From a virus, in IMG/VR virus record IMGVR_UViG_3300025889_000461, positions 1 to 34,252 of that record: a DNA stretch of 34,252 bases. The stretch is one strand, 5' to 3'. Position numbers and translations under genes: made by a program. The notes under the pieces were generated by a model, which was not told the DNA's origin, made no database searches, and saw only the letters and a list, made by a program, of their open reading frames with translations. Each line of letters begins with the position of its first letter. Position 1 is the stretch's first letter. Positions 5,649 through 15,082 of this stretch are shown here, one piece after another.

Positions 5649-5840
5649 GCCAAGATGGGCAAGGACATGTCCTGCGAGATGGACGACGATGAGGACGAAG
5701 GCGAGGAGATGGAAAAGTCTCCCAAGCGCCGCGTCAAGAAGGTCACCGTCGAGGAAACCTACGCCAAGGGCGGAATGGTCCGCGCTAAAAACGGCTGCGT
5801 CATGGCTGGCCGCGGCGGCAAGTACAAGGGGATGATGTGA
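5646..5840 (+). CDS. Small acidic/basic protein with two C-terminal GG-V tags (64 aa)
   Basis: It starts at the ATG overlapping the previous stop. Residues 11-22 are almost all Asp and Glu, followed by a basic patch KSPKRRVKK. The tail carries AKGGMV and then NGCVMAGRGGKYKG, the second being nearly the same as the end of the previous protein. The next gene starts within its stop codon. The tail may be a targeting or packaging signal; no family is recognised. Confidence 0.75.
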   Translation: MAKMGKDMSCEMDDDEDEGEEMEKSPKRRVKKVTVEETYAKGGMVRAKNGCVMAGRGGKYKGMM

Positions 5841-5842
5841 TG
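5793..5842 (+). repeat. 50-bp near-identical direct repeat, copy 2
   Basis: This is the second copy of the repeat described at 5599-5648. It differs mainly just before the stop codon (GAGATGTAA against ATGATGTGA). Confidence 0.8.
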
Positions 5843-6022
5843 AAGAACGTCGGTAAGCTGAAGCCCGCTCCCAAGATGGCTTCCAAGAAATCCACTCCGA
5901 ACGCCTCGGCCGATTACGACGCCAAGATGTCGGAGCTCGACTATCCGGGGACCAAGGGCGTAGCTCTTCCGGAATCCGGCAAGCAGCAGGTATCCGGCTT
6001 TAAGTTCTCCGGAACCTATTAA
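5840..6022 (+). CDS. Small basic phage protein (60 aa)
   Basis: The ATG at 5840 shares bases with the TGA of the previous gene; GTG at 5837 is an alternative giving one more residue. The product is Lys-, Pro- and Ser-rich at the start (KNVGKLKPAPKMASKKS) and ends QQVSGFKFSGTY. It lacks the GG-V tag of its neighbours. The function is unknown. Its place inside the tightly packed run 5278-7108 supports it as a real gene. Confidence 0.65.
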   Translation: MKNVGKLKPAPKMASKKSTPNASADYDAKMSELDYPGTKGVALPESGKQQVSGFKFSGTY

Positions 6023-6049
6023 CCCCTGTCGACAAGGAGTTTCGACATC

Positions 6050-6430
6050 ATGGCCTCACCTATCCCACCCAAGCCTCCCGGCAGGACCCCCGTTAAAGTC
6101 ACTCCCCCCACGGTCGTTGGCGGCGGTCGCGGTCGCGGCGGCATGACCCCGCCTCCGGGCATGATGTACGGTCCGAACGACAGGCTCATCCCTATTCCTA
6201 AAAAGGGCGGTGGCGTCGGCGGCTCCTCCGGCGACGGTCGCCGCAGCGACATGTCCCCCAAGGGCGACGGCGGCAGCAGACCCCGCGGCACCTCCCCAGC
6301 TCCCGGCTATAGTGGCGGCAAGCCCAAGGTCAGCATGACCCCGATCCGTGATGGTCGCGGCCCGTCTGGCGGAGGCAAGGGCGGCCCCCGTGGCATGAAG
6401 TCCGGCGGCATGGTCAAAGGCAAGAAGTAA
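6050..6430 (+). CDS. Pro/Gly-rich low-complexity protein with C-terminal GGMV tag (126 aa)
   Basis: AAGGAG lies about 14 bases before the ATG at 6050. The product is dominated by Pro, Gly, Arg, Lys and Ser, with stretches such as VVGGGRGRGGMTPPPGMM, and is almost surely disordered. It ends KSGGMVKGKK, matching the tag on neighbouring proteins. It is four bases from the transglycosylase start. A virion-internal or linker role is plausible but unproven. Confidence 0.7.
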   Translation: MASPIPPKPPGRTPVKVTPPTVVGGGRGRGGMTPPPGMMYGPNDRLIPIPKKGGGVGGSSGDGRRSDMSPKGDGGSRPRGTSPAPGYSGGKPKVSMTPIRDGRGPSGGGKGGPRGMKSGGMVKGKK

Positions 6431-6433
6431 GTC

Positions 6434-7108
6434 ATGAACTACAGCGAGCTGGCAGCGTCCATTGCCCGAGAATATGGGCTCAACCCCGAAATCTTCGTGC
6501 GTCAGATGATGCAGGAGAGCGGGTTGAATCCTGACGCTGTCAGTCCTGCTGGGGCCGTTGGCATCGCGCAGATCATGCCTGACACGGCCCGTGATCCGGG
6601 ATACGGGATCGCACCGATCTCTGACCGACGGGACCCCGAGTCGTCTTTGCGATTCGGGGCCCAGTACATGCGCGCCATGCTGGACAAGTATGGCGACTAC
6701 GGCCTCGCTCTGGCGGCATATAACGCCGGACCGGGGGCCGTGGACAAAGCTGGGGGCATCCCACCCTTCCAAGAAACCCAGAACTACGTCTCGAAAATCC
6801 TTGGCGGCACGATGCAGCCCGATGTTCCGGGCGGTTTGTCCATGGGAATCCCTGCTTCGTCCATGCCCAGCGAAGAGTTGATGATGGGGACGACGCGGGA
6901 CGAGGACACTGATGCTCTTCTTCGTTCCGTTTTAAGTCGTTTTAACCCCGAAAACCAAGAAGAACAGGCCTCCGCGCTGGCCCGGTTCACGGCGATGAAC
7001 ACCCAAGGTCCGGGAAGCATGGCGCAAGGCGAGAAAACCGGTATTTTTTCTCTGCCAGAGGCGCGCTCGACCCCCACGGCAGTGGAACGACTGCGCGGTT
7101 TGGGGTAA
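6434..7108 (+). CDS. Soluble lytic transglycosylase (SLT domain), probable virion muralytic enzyme
   Basis: The N-terminal 120 residues form an SLT/goose-lysozyme-like domain. The catalytic Glu is Glu28 in QMMQESGLNPDAVSP, followed by GAVGIAQIMPDTA and the ALAAYNAGPGAVDK motif. Such enzymes cleave the glycan strands of peptidoglycan, and phages carry them in the particle to open a small hole during DNA entry. The C-terminal 100 residues are not part of the enzyme and look disordered, ending AVERLRGLG. No signal peptide is present, which fits a virion protein better than an export role. It sits directly before the presumed ejection protein and well away from the endolysin at 33259. Confidence 0.9.
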   Translation: MNYSELAASIAREYGLNPEIFVRQMMQESGLNPDAVSPAGAVGIAQIMPDTARDPGYGIAPISDRRDPESSLRFGAQYMRAMLDKYGDYGLALAAYNAGPGAVDKAGGIPPFQETQNYVSKILGGTMQPDVPGGLSMGIPASSMPSEELMMGTTRDEDTDALLRSVLSRFNPENQEEQASALARFTAMNTQGPGSMAQGEKTGIFSLPEARSTPTAVERLRGLG

Positions 7109-7164
7109 TTTAGGCTGGAAGAGCGGGGTTTTCCCCCAAATCGCCGAAAAGAAGGGGAAATGCC

Positions 7165-10100
7165 ATGCCGACAGCCAAAAAAGGCAGCTACGACCGGGTT
7201 CGTGCGGCCGCCGAGAATGTCGCACGGAGCAAGACCAAGTCAAAAACCGTCGTCGCGCCAAAGAAGGCGGTGATTGCGGGCCAGCCGCACATGCTGGCCT
7301 ACATCAACAAGGACGAGCGGCGGCTTTTGAAGGCCTTGGGCGGCGCTGACATCCCCGGCCCGGCCGGGATTCGGTCCTTCCCTCCGTCTGGCGACCGTGG
7401 CGGCAGGGGCGGCTCTTCGGGAGGTTCTGCTGGCGGCTCCGCGGGTAAAGACCGCGACCGTCAGGGCGGTGGAAACGTCGGAGCAGGAAACGCTGGCGGC
7501 TCCGCTGCGGGTAAAGACCGCGACCGTCAGGGCGCGGGCAACGCCGGAGCGGGCAACGCCCCGAGCAGGGGTGGCGGCAGCACCGCGAGCAACGACCGTG
7601 ACCGTCAGGGCGGCAGCAACACTGCGAGCAGCAGTCGCGACCGCGACCGCCAAGCAGCGGCTGACAAGGCGGCAGCCGATAAGGCGGCAGCCGATAAGGC
7701 GGCAGCCGATAAGGCGGCAGCGGAGAAAGCCACCCGCGACAGAATTGCTGCCGCTGAAAAAGCCGCCGCTGAAAAAGCAGCGGCCGATAAAGCCGCCGCT
7801 GAAAAAGCAGCGGCCGAGAAGGCCGCCCGTGACAAGATTGCCGCCGCTGAAAAAGCCGCCGCTGACAAGGCGGCAGCCGAGAAGGCCGCCCGTGACAAGA
7901 TTGCTGCCGCTGAAAAAGCCGCCGCTGAAAAAGCCGCGGCCGACAAGGCGGCGGCCGACAAGGCGGCCGCTGAGCAGGCGGCCCGTGACAAGATTGCTGC
8001 CGCTGAAAAAGCCGCTGCCGCGAAGGCTGCTGAAAAAGCGGCCGCAGACAAGGCGGCCGCTGAGCAGGCGGCCCGTGACAAGATTGCTGCCGCTGAAAAA
8101 GCCGCCGCTGCCGCCACCCCGGCCGCGTCTACCGCGTCTTCCGGTACAGGCATGACGTTCGGTATGAACACGAGGCCGACGGCTGGTGTGGTTGTCGACA
8201 CCCCGGCCGGGCCGCAAACGGTATCCGCGACTTCCAGTGCCGCCAACTTGCAGTCCACCCCTGCCGCGACGTCTCCGACGTTCGGCATAAACACGCGCCC
8301 GACGACCGATGTGGTTGTCGACACCCCTGCTGGGCCGCAGACTGTCTCCGCTCTTTCCAGCGCCGCCAACTTGCAGTCCACCCCTGCCACGACGTCTCCG
8401 ACGTTCGGTATAAACACGAGGCCGACGGCTGGTGTGGTTGTCGACACCCCTGCCGGGCCGCAAACGGTCTCCGCTCTTTCGAGTGCTGCCAACTTGCAGC
8501 CAACCCCTGCCCCGACGTCTCCGACGTTCGGTATAAACACGAGGCCGACGATTGGCTCCGTTGTCGACACCCCTATCGGTCCTCAGACGGTTACGCCCTC
8601 CACGGCTCAGTCTGTTACCTACGCCGCTCCGACCACGGCAGAACTCGCCTCTCAGCTCGCCACCGAGCGAGCGCAGGCGGCGACCGCCGCGCAGGCGGCC
8701 GTAGATCAGGCTACGATAGACAGGCAACGCCAGAATGAGGCAAGTGGGATTCTGGCAAGTGCCCCCGAAGGCCTCAACAGAGCCACTGCCTATCAGCTTG
8801 GGCAGGCGGCCGGGCCGTCCTTGGTCTCTACTGCGCTTGAGGCCGGGGCCGGTTTGGGTATTGAGACCCTTGGAAACTTGGTGGACGTTGTGGGGAACGC
8901 CTTCAACCCCGGGGCGGGCACGGTTGGCGTTGGCTACAATACCGGGCAGGTTGATCCCGGCCTCGCTGCCGCTGTAACGGGCACGAGACCCGGCGCGGTG
9001 CAATCGGTAGCCGCGTTCCCTGAGTCCTACACACCCAACGCCCTTAACTCTCTTGCGGAGTCCATCCAAGGCTATGGAAGTAATCTCCGCGACACCGCCC
9101 TCGAGTCCTACGCTACGAACTTCCCGGAGGCTAACCTCGCCCGCACGGGCGACATCGTCTCAACGGACATCTTTGGGAACGTCAGCATCAACCCGATGTC
9201 CGCGTTCACTCAAGCTCTGGACGCTCTCCCGGGAACTGTGATGGCTCTGGCCCCCGGCGCAGTGCTGGGCCCTGCCGGATTTGCTCTCGGCGGTGCCGGG
9301 ATGACGGTGGGGGAAGTGGCGGGAGATGCTGCGGATATCGCCTATCGGGACGCCATCGCAAGAGGCCTCTCCCCGCAGCAGGCACAAGCAGTCGCCGACC
9401 AAGCTGCCTTGAACGCCGCTCCGGCGGCCGCCGCAGTGGGCGCTGGTTCGGGGATTTTCTCAGGCCTTGGGAGCATCCCGTCCAGAGTTGCGGGCCAGAT
9501 GGTTGAAGAGGGTATCACGGAGGGGATCGCGGAGCCCACGATCTCACAGGCTGGCGCGACCACGGCAGCCGGGAGAAACCTTTCCACCGACGACATCAGC
9601 GGGAGCCTTAACGCGGGGATTATCGGCGGTCTTTTGGGCGGCGGTGCTACGGCTGCTCTGGCAAACGCTGCCTCGGCTGCCTCGGCTGCCACACCTGCCT
9701 CTCGCCCCGACAGTGGTGGTATCGCATCAATTTCTCCCTCCGCCCCCTCCGCCCCGGCTTCTCGCCCCGACAGTGGTGGTATCGCATCAATTTCTCCCTC
9801 CGCCCCTGCGGCCCCTGAGTCGGTCGTCTCGGTGGCGTCTAGGCCGGAGACCTCGGTGTCCCCCGAGCCGGAAATCGCTACAACATCTAGGCCCGAGCCC
9901 ACCATTTCGGTCGTCCCCGAGCCCACCATTTCGGTCGTCCCCGAATCCGTCACCCCCATGGTCTCTAGGCCTGCGGCCGCCATGACTTCCACGCCGGAGG
10001 CCACTGCGCCTTCTCGGCCGGGGATTTCTGTTGCTCCCGAGTCGGTTGTCTCCGTTACTCCCGAGCCTATTATCTCTGTAGCCCCGCCAAGCAACAGCGG

Positions 10101-10626
10101 GATTTCGAGCGTTGCCGGTATTTCTTCGGTCCCTGTCCCAAGCAGCACCGGAATTGCAAGCGTTGCCCCGACGGCTCCCACGATTTCGACAGCCCCGACA
10201 GCTCCCACGATTTCGACAGCCCCGACGGCTCCCACGATTTCGACAGCTCCAACAGCCCCGACGGCTCCCACGATCTCGACGGCGCTGACAGCTCCAACAG
10301 CTCCAACAGCTCCAACAGCCCCTCCGGACACAGTTCTTCCGACCGGGCCGACCGGGCCGACCGGGCCGACCGGGCCGACAGCTCCAACAGGCCCCGACGA
10401 CGGAAAGACAACGACCCCACCAACGGGTCCCAAGAGCTGTCCTCCGGGCTATCGGCTTTATACGTTCACTGACGGAAGTACCACTTGTATTCCCACCACA
10501 AGTGGTACAGGAATGGTTCGTCCAATCGTTGCGCCGTTCTACCAGCCTGTTGGTGGGCGGAGAGCCCAAGGTTACGAGCCTTTTATTGGGATCGGCGCGT
10601 TGCCGACAACCCAAAAACAGCCATAG
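7165..10626 (+). CDS. Very long Ala-rich repeat protein, presumed internal head/ejection protein (1153 aa)
   Basis: The ATG follows GAAGGGGAAATGCC. The order of parts is: a basic start; Gly/Arg/Asp-rich repeats (about 70-160); a long Ala/Lys/Glu/Asp region (about 162-315) built from [12 protein letters not shown]-type units and resembling the TolA helical domain; four 41-residue units starting TFG(M/I)NTRPT (from residue 331); an Ala/Gly-rich part with membrane-like stretches near [15 protein letters not shown] and [16 protein letters not shown]; a Ser/Pro-rich part; Thr/Pro repeats; a short collagen-like GPT run; and a compact end with two Cys. Its neighbours are a transglycosylase and terL. 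This suggests a protein that spans the envelope during DNA ejection, but no homologous family is certain. Confidence 0.65.
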   Translation: MPTAKKGSYDRVRAAAENVARSKTKSKTVVAPKKAVIAGQPHMLAYINKDERRLLKALGGADIPGPAGIRSFPPSGDRGGRGGSSGGSAGGSAGKDRDRQGGGNVGAGNAGGSAAGKDRDRQGAGNAGAGNAPSRGGGSTASNDRDRQGGSNTASSSRDRDRQAAADKAAADKAAADKAAADKAAAEKATRDRIAAAEKAAAEKAAADKAAAEKAAAEKAARDKIAAAEKAAADKAAAEKAARDKIAAAEKAAAEKAAADKAAADKAAAEQAARDKIAAAEKAAAAKAAEKAAADKAAAEQAARDKIAAAEKAAAAATPAASTASSGTGMTFGMNTRPTAGVVVDTPAGPQTVSATSSAANLQSTPAATSPTFGINTRPTTDVVVDTPAGPQTVSALSSAANLQSTPATTSPTFGINTRPTAGVVVDTPAGPQTVSALSSAANLQPTPAPTSPTFGINTRPTIGSVVDTPIGPQTVTPSTAQSVTYAAPTTAELASQLATERAQAATAAQAAVDQATIDRQRQNEASGILASAPEGLNRATAYQLGQAAGPSLVSTALEAGAGLGIETLGNLVDVVGNAFNPGAGTVGVGYNTGQVDPGLAAAVTGTRPGAVQSVAAFPESYTPNALNSLAESIQGYGSNLRDTALESYATNFPEANLARTGDIVSTDIFGNVSINPMSAFTQALDALPGTVMALAPGAVLGPAGFALGGAGMTVGEVAGDAADIAYRDAIARGLSPQQAQAVADQAALNAAPAAAAVGAGSGIFSGLGSIPSRVAGQMVEEGITEGIAEPTISQAGATTAAGRNLSTDDISGSLNAGIIGGLLGGGATAALANAASAASAATPASRPDSGGIASISPSAPSAPASRPDSGGIASISPSAPAAPESVVSVASRPETSVSPEPEIATTSRPEPTISVVPEPTISVVPESVTPMVSRPAAAMTSTPEATAPSRPGISVAPESVVSVTPEPIISVAPPSNSGISSVAGISSVPVPSSTGIASVAPTAPTISTAPTAPTISTAPTAPTISTAPTAPTAPTISTALTAPTAPTAPTAPPDTVLPTGPTGPTGPTGPTAPTGPDDGKTTTPPTGPKSCPPGYRLYTFTDGSTTCIPTTSGTGMVRPIVAPFYQPVGGRRAQGYEPFIGIGALPTTQKQP
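7651..8110 (+). repeat. In-frame repeats encoding an Ala/Lys/Glu helix
   Basis: Units of GCTGAAAAAGCC, GCAGCCGATAAG and related 12-base words follow each other for about 460 bases and encode AAA(D/E)KAAAEKA. Longer blocks ending CCCGTGACAAGATTGC recur several times. The DNA repetition keeps frame and would be prone to slippage, so length may vary between isolates. Confidence 0.85.
8155..8613 (+). repeat. Four 123-bp tandem repeats (41-residue units)
   Basis: Units begin at 8155, 8278, 8401 and 8524, each encoding TFG(M/I)NTRPT followed by VVDTP(A/I)GPQTV. The first three are near-identical; the fourth diverges after about 25 residues. The DNA similarity is high, pointing to recent duplication. 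Confidence 0.9.
9700..9806 (+). repeat. Perfect 47-bp direct repeat with 60-bp period
   Basis: Bases 9700-9746 and 9760-9806 are identical and encode [16 protein letters not shown] twice. It lies in the Ser/Pro-rich part of the long protein. Confidence 0.85.
10478..10508. repeat. Perfect 11-bp inverted repeat near the end of the long gene
   Basis: GTACCACTTGT (10478-10488) and ACAAGTGGTAC (10498-10508) flank nine bases. It is inside coding sequence, about 120 bases before the stop and 140 before the terL start. No T-run follows, so a classic terminator is unlikely; an RNA processing or protein-binding site is possible. Confidence 0.5.
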
Positions 10627-10648
10627 TTAACTAGCCGACAAGGAAGCG

Positions 10649-12121
10649 ATGAGCCTCGATACCCTCCCAGAAGCAGCCCTCAAGGAGCTGCTTCTGCTGA
10701 CAGAAGCGAAACGGAAGCTGGACCTGCGCGAGAAAGCGCAGGACAGCTTCATGGCGTTTGCCCACCACGTCTACGAGAACTTCATCGAGGGCCGACACCA
10801 CAGGATCATCGCCGAAAAGCTCGAGCGCGTCGCGCGCGGGGAGCTCAAGCGCTTGATCATCAACATGCCGCCTCGTCACTCGAAGTCGGAGTTCGCATCG
10901 TACCTGATGCCTGCGTGGTTCCTTGGCCGGAACCCAAAGCTCAAGATCATTCAGGCCACGCACAACACAGAGCTCGCCGTCCGTTTCGGCCGCAAGGTCC
11001 GAGACCTGATCGACAATCCCCAGTACGCAGAGATTTTCCCGAAGACGAACCTCAAGGAAGACTCAAAGTCCGCGGGCCGATGGCAGACAGACCAGCTCGG
11101 CGAATACTTTGCTGCGGGTGTAGGCGCGGCTGTGACGGGCCGCGGTGCCGACCTCTTCATCATCGACGACCCGCATTCGGAACAGGACGCCTTGTCCGAG
11201 ACGGCGTTTGACCACGCCTACGAATGGTACACCTCTGGCCCCCGCCAGCGTCTGCAGCCCGGCGGCGCGATCATCGTCGTTATGACCCGCTGGGGTAAGA
11301 AAGACCTGACGGGCCGCCTGCTTCAGGCTCAGGGTTCGGACATCATGTCGGACCAGTGGGAGGTCGTGGAGTTCCCGGCAATCATGCCGTCGGGCGATCC
11401 GCTCTGGCCGGAGTTCTGGGAAAAGAACGCGCTTTTGTCGATCAAGGCCTCGCTCCCGGCGGCCAAGTGGTCGGCCCAGTGGCAACAACAGCCGACGACT
11501 TCCGACGCAGGCATCATCCGAAAGGACTGGTGGCGCATGTGGGAGAAGGAAGATATCCCGCGTTTGGACTACGTCCTTCAGGCCTACGATACGGCCTTCT
11601 CCAAGAAGGAGAGCGCCGACTATTCGGCGATCACGACGTGGGGAATCTTCAAGCCGGAGATAGATGGCCCCGACCACATCATCCTGCTCGACGCTCAGCG
11701 GGGCCGATGGAGCTTTCCGGAGCTAAAACAGGTCGCCTTCGACGAGCACGAGTACTGGCAGCCTGACATGGTTCTCGTTGAAGCCAAGGCCACAGGTCAG
11801 CCGCTCATCGACGAGTTGCGCCTGAAGAACATCCCTGCCCTTGGCTTTTCGCCGGGTGGCCGAGGTGGCGGCCGGGACAAGGTGAGCCGGATGCACATGG
11901 TTGCGCCGCTCTTCGAGGCGGGCATGGTCTGGGCCCCAGAGGCCAAGAGTTTCGCGGACGACGTGATCGAAGAAGTCACTTCTTTTCCCAATGGCGATCA
12001 TGACGACTTTTGTGATAGCATGACGCTGGCTCTAATGCGTTTCCGTCAGGGCGGATTTGTGGCACTTGAAGGCGAAGACGTAGGGGATGATCCTATCCCA
12101 CGCAAACGGGAGTACTACTGA
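10649..12121 (+). CDS. terL: Terminase large subunit
   Basis: This 490-residue protein is the packaging motor ATPase and nuclease that loads DNA into the prohead through the portal. The Walker A-like loop is PPRHSKS (residues 74-80). The Walker B is LFIIDDP with Asp173 and Asp174, and the coupling motif is VVMTRW. The C-terminal RNase H-like nuclease part shows YDTAFSKKESADYSA, VLVEAKATGQPL and HDDFCDSM, which supply the expected acidic residues. AAGGAAGCG precedes the ATG. Its stop overlaps the portal start by one base. I found no recognisable small terminase gene immediately upstream. Confidence 0.97.
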   Translation: MSLDTLPEAALKELLLLTEAKRKLDLREKAQDSFMAFAHHVYENFIEGRHHRIIAEKLERVARGELKRLIINMPPRHSKSEFASYLMPAWFLGRNPKLKIIQATHNTELAVRFGRKVRDLIDNPQYAEIFPKTNLKEDSKSAGRWQTDQLGEYFAAGVGAAVTGRGADLFIIDDPHSEQDALSETAFDHAYEWYTSGPRQRLQPGGAIIVVMTRWGKKDLTGRLLQAQGSDIMSDQWEVVEFPAIMPSGDPLWPEFWEKNALLSIKASLPAAKWSAQWQQQPTTSDAGIIRKDWWRMWEKEDIPRLDYVLQAYDTAFSKKESADYSAITTWGIFKPEIDGPDHIILLDAQRGRWSFPELKQVAFDEHEYWQPDMVLVEAKATGQPLIDELRLKNIPALGFSPGGRGGGRDKVSRMHMVAPLFEAGMVWAPEAKSFADDVIEEVTSFPNGDHDDFCDSMTLALMRFRQGGFVALEGEDVGDDPIPRKREYY

Positions 12122-14616
12122 TGGCTGTCGCACCTCGTATGGCAGGTTCCTTGACCGATAGCGGCTTCATGCAGGGCGGCATGGACGAGGACCTTCCTCA
12201 GGTCGAGTTCTCGATGCCCGGTGCCGAGGATTTCTCCGGCGGCGCGTTGGTCACGGAAACCGAGGACGGCGGCGCGTTGGTGCAGGCCGTCTCGCAGGCG
12301 CTCATGGCGATGGAGTCCGAGGTCCAAATCCCGCACGACGCCAACCTCGCCGAATACCTCGAGGATTCCTACCTCGGAGAGATCGCCTCCGACCTGACGG
12401 CCGCCTACGAGGACGACCTCCTGTCCCGCGAAGAGTGGGAAGAGGCCTACACCAACGGCCTCGATCTTCTCGGCGTCAAGACCATCGAGCGCACCGAGCC
12501 CTTCCAAGGCGCATCGGGCGTGACACACCCGCTCATCTCCGAGTCCGTCACCCAGTTTCAGGCGCAGGCCTATAAGGAGCTCCTGCCCGCAGGCGGCCCG
12601 GTCAAGACAGGCGTCATGGGCATGCAAGACCCAGAGCGCGAGGCTCAAGCCGCCCGGGTCCGGGACTTCATGAACTACGAGATCACCGAGGTCATGGAAG
12701 AATATGACCCGGACATGGACCAGCTCCTGTTCTATCTGCCCCTTTCAGGCTCCTGCTTCAAGAAGGTTTACTGGGACGTTGGTCTGCAGCGCGCGGTGGC
12801 CAAGTTCATCCCGGCTCAGGACCTTGTCGTTCCGTACATGGCTACGGACCTCTACACGACACCGCGAGCTACGCACCGCCTGCGGATGGACAAGAACGAA
12901 ATTCGCAAGATGCAGGTCGCCGGGATGTACCGGGACATCGACTTGATCGCCAGCGACGAGCCCGTCGATCAAGTGCGGGAGAAGGTCGACGAGCTGCAGG
13001 GCACGTCCAAGACTTACATGGACAAGACCTACACGCTGCTCGAGATGCACGTGAATCTTGATCTTGAGGGTTTTGAGGACCTCGACCCAGAGGGAAATCC
13101 CACGGGTATCGAGCTGCCGTATATCGTCACCATCGACAAGGCGTCGTCCAAAATCCTGTCGATCCGCCGTAACTTTGAAGAGGGCACGGACCTCGCAAAG
13201 AAGCGCCAGTACTTCGTCCACTACAAGTTCATGCCGGGTCTGGGCTTCTACGGCTTTGGCCTGATCCACATGATCGGCGGTCTCGGCCGTGCTTCGACGT
13301 CGATCCTGCGCCAGTTGATTGACGCGGGCACTCTGGCAAACCTGCCGGGCGGCTTTAAGGCCAAGGGTATTCGGGTCCGTAACAGCGACGAGCCGATCCG
13401 GCCGGGCGAGTTCCGAGACATCGACGCCCCCGGCGGGGACCTCCGCAACTCGATTATGCCGCTGCCCTACAAGGAGCCGAGCGCAACTCTGGCGCAACTG
13501 CTTGGCAGCCTGATCGACGCGGGCCGCCGCTTCATTTCGCTGGCGGACGAAAAGACCGGGAACATGAACCAAGAGGCCCCGGTCGGAACCACGGTTGCTC
13601 TTCTCGAGCGCGGCATGAAGGTCATGTCGGCGATCCACAAGCGCCTCCATTACGCACAGAAGACCGAGTTCCGCATCCTTGCGCGCATTTTTGCAGACAA
13701 CCTGCCGCAAGAATACCCCTACGAGGTTGCCGGGGCGGAGCGGACGGTGTTCGCTGCAGACTTCGACGACCGTATCGACGTGATCCCGGTCAGCGATCCG
13801 AACATCTTCTCTATGGCGCAGCGCGTCACGCTGGCCCAGACCCAGCTTCAACTGGCCCAGTCGGCACCGCAGATGCACAATCTGCATGCCGCTTTCCGTC
13901 GCATGTATCAGGCCCTTGAGGTCCAGAACATCGAGGAAATCCTGCCTCCTCCTCCGGAGCCGCAGCCCACTGATCCAGTGACCGAGAACGCACGTATCTT
14001 GATGGGCGAACTGGCACAGGCTTTTCCGGACCAGTTGCACGACATCCACATCCAGCTCCACGTGGCCTTTATGAAGACCCCGCTGGTTGCCACATCTCCG
14101 GCCGCGATGGGCGTGTTCTACGCGCACATCCTCGAGCACATCGCGCTCAAGGCTCGGAACGACGTCCAGAGCCAGATCATGCAACTCATGGAGACGGCGC
14201 AGGCGCAAGCCTTGGCGGGACAATCGAATCCGCAGATGGTTCAGCGCATGGTGATGCAGGCTCAGCAGCAGATGCAGGACCCGGCGCAGGTCGAGCAGCT
14301 TGTCGCCATCCGCCAGAAAGAGCTCATGGACGAGTTGCTGCCGATGATTTCGCCGCAAGGACCCGATCCGATGGCCGACCCGCTGGTGATGATCCGCATG
14401 CGGGAACTCGAGCTGAAGAACAAGGCCGAAGACCGCAAGACCGAGATGGAAAAGGCCCAGCTTTTGCTGGACGCCGCCAACCAGAAGCAGCGCGCAACCA
14501 CCGACGCCGCCCGCTTGGAGCTGCAGGAGCAGATCGCCGACGAGCGCAACGAGGTGAACCGCGAGCGCATCGAGGTCCAACGGCAATCGTCCGTGGCAAA
14601 ACAGAGGGCTTTCTGA
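12121..14616 (+). CDS. Portal protein (P22-like, long form)
   Basis: At 831 residues it is in the range of the large P22-type portals. The portal forms the twelve-subunit ring at one capsid vertex through which DNA is packaged and ejected. Typical segments are [18 protein letters not shown] and the conserved region around [18 protein letters not shown] (residues 200-220). The last third is helical and Gln/Met-rich (for example [15 protein letters not shown]), continuing into a long charged coiled-coil tail, as in portals with a barrel extension. Its place directly after terL and before the scaffold-like and capsid genes supports the call. Confidence 0.9.
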   Translation: MAVAPRMAGSLTDSGFMQGGMDEDLPQVEFSMPGAEDFSGGALVTETEDGGALVQAVSQALMAMESEVQIPHDANLAEYLEDSYLGEIASDLTAAYEDDLLSREEWEEAYTNGLDLLGVKTIERTEPFQGASGVTHPLISESVTQFQAQAYKELLPAGGPVKTGVMGMQDPEREAQAARVRDFMNYEITEVMEEYDPDMDQLLFYLPLSGSCFKKVYWDVGLQRAVAKFIPAQDLVVPYMATDLYTTPRATHRLRMDKNEIRKMQVAGMYRDIDLIASDEPVDQVREKVDELQGTSKTYMDKTYTLLEMHVNLDLEGFEDLDPEGNPTGIELPYIVTIDKASSKILSIRRNFEEGTDLAKKRQYFVHYKFMPGLGFYGFGLIHMIGGLGRASTSILRQLIDAGTLANLPGGFKAKGIRVRNSDEPIRPGEFRDIDAPGGDLRNSIMPLPYKEPSATLAQLLGSLIDAGRRFISLADEKTGNMNQEAPVGTTVALLERGMKVMSAIHKRLHYAQKTEFRILARIFADNLPQEYPYEVAGAERTVFAADFDDRIDVIPVSDPNIFSMAQRVTLAQTQLQLAQSAPQMHNLHAAFRRMYQALEVQNIEEILPPPPEPQPTDPVTENARILMGELAQAFPDQLHDIHIQLHVAFMKTPLVATSPAAMGVFYAHILEHIALKARNDVQSQIMQLMETAQAQALAGQSNPQMVQRMVMQAQQQMQDPAQVEQLVAIRQKELMDELLPMISPQGPDPMADPLVMIRMRELELKNKAEDRKTEMEKAQLLLDAANQKQRATTDAARLELQEQIADERNEVNRERIEVQRQSSVAKQRAF

Positions 14617-14813
14617 TGCCGTTGAAGTCTGGAAAGTCGCAGAAGACGGTGTCTTCGAACATCAGTACGCTGGTCAAGGAGGGCCGCCCGCAGAAGCAGG
14701 CGGTCGCCATCGCCTTGTCCAAGGCGGGCAAAAAACGCTACGCCCAAGGCGGAATGGTTAACAGCCGCTTCAGTGATGCCGCTCGTCCGCAGAGGTTTCT
14801 GGGCGTTTTCTGA
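14616..14813 (+). CDS. Small basic phage protein with GGMV motif (65 aa)
   Basis: The ATG shares a base with the portal stop. The protein begins [16 protein letters not shown] and continues with a helix ([18 protein letters not shown]), a combination seen in many small phage proteins of unknown role. The second part contains [12 protein letters not shown], the same GGMV motif that ends the small proteins at 5278-6430. It ends FLGVF. It is probably a minor head or packaging accessory. Confidence 0.8.
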   Translation: MPLKSGKSQKTVSSNISTLVKEGRPQKQAVAIALSKAGKKRYAQGGMVNSRFSDAARPQRFLGVF

Positions 14814-14869
14814 GGTGACAGGTCGTCACTTTCATGCGATGAACAAGAAACTTATGCGGAGGTTCTTGC

Positions 14870-15082
14870 ATGGATGTTGTTAGCTTGTCGAAAGCGCTGT
14901 ATAAGGTTTTAAGGGAGCGCGAGCAGGACATCGTCGAGATGGTTGCTACGGGTTCTCCCGCGAACTGGGAGCAGTACCAGAGTATGGTTGGCGAGATACG
15001 GGGCCTCGCCTTTGCCAGAGAAGAACTTCGAGCCCTGCTGGAGAGAACAACAGAAGATGCCCTCGAAGCTTTATCTTCCTGA
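14870..15082 (+). CDS. Small helical phage protein (70 aa)
   Basis: GGAGG lies ten bases before the ATG at 14870. The protein is predicted to be all helix with alternating charge (LYKVLREREQDIVEM, FAREELRALLERTTEDALEAL). Similar short proteins of unknown function precede scaffold or co-chaperonin genes in other phages. Its end overlaps the GroES-like gene by 26 bases in another frame, so translation is probably coupled. Confidence 0.75.
   Translation: MDVVSLSKALYKVLREREQDIVEMVATGSPANWEQYQSMVGEIRGLAFAREELRALLERTTEDALEALSS

Noticed and set aside
7651-8110. Possible CRISPR or satellite array
   Set aside because: The repeats are in frame, contiguous and of mixed short lengths with no spacers; they encode a protein helix.
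7240-9069. Long open frame on the minus strand (609 codons) opposite the long Ala-rich gene
   Set aside because: It mirrors the repeats of the rightward gene, is full of Arg and Gly, lacks a ribosome-binding site and is explained by GC-rich codon usage. The same holds for minus-strand frames at 3272-4672, 9342-10433, 12745-14586 and 25108-26250.
10170-10400. Short tandem repeats as a possible non-coding element
   Set aside because: They stay in frame and encode Thr/Pro and Gly/Pro/Thr repeats of the long protein.
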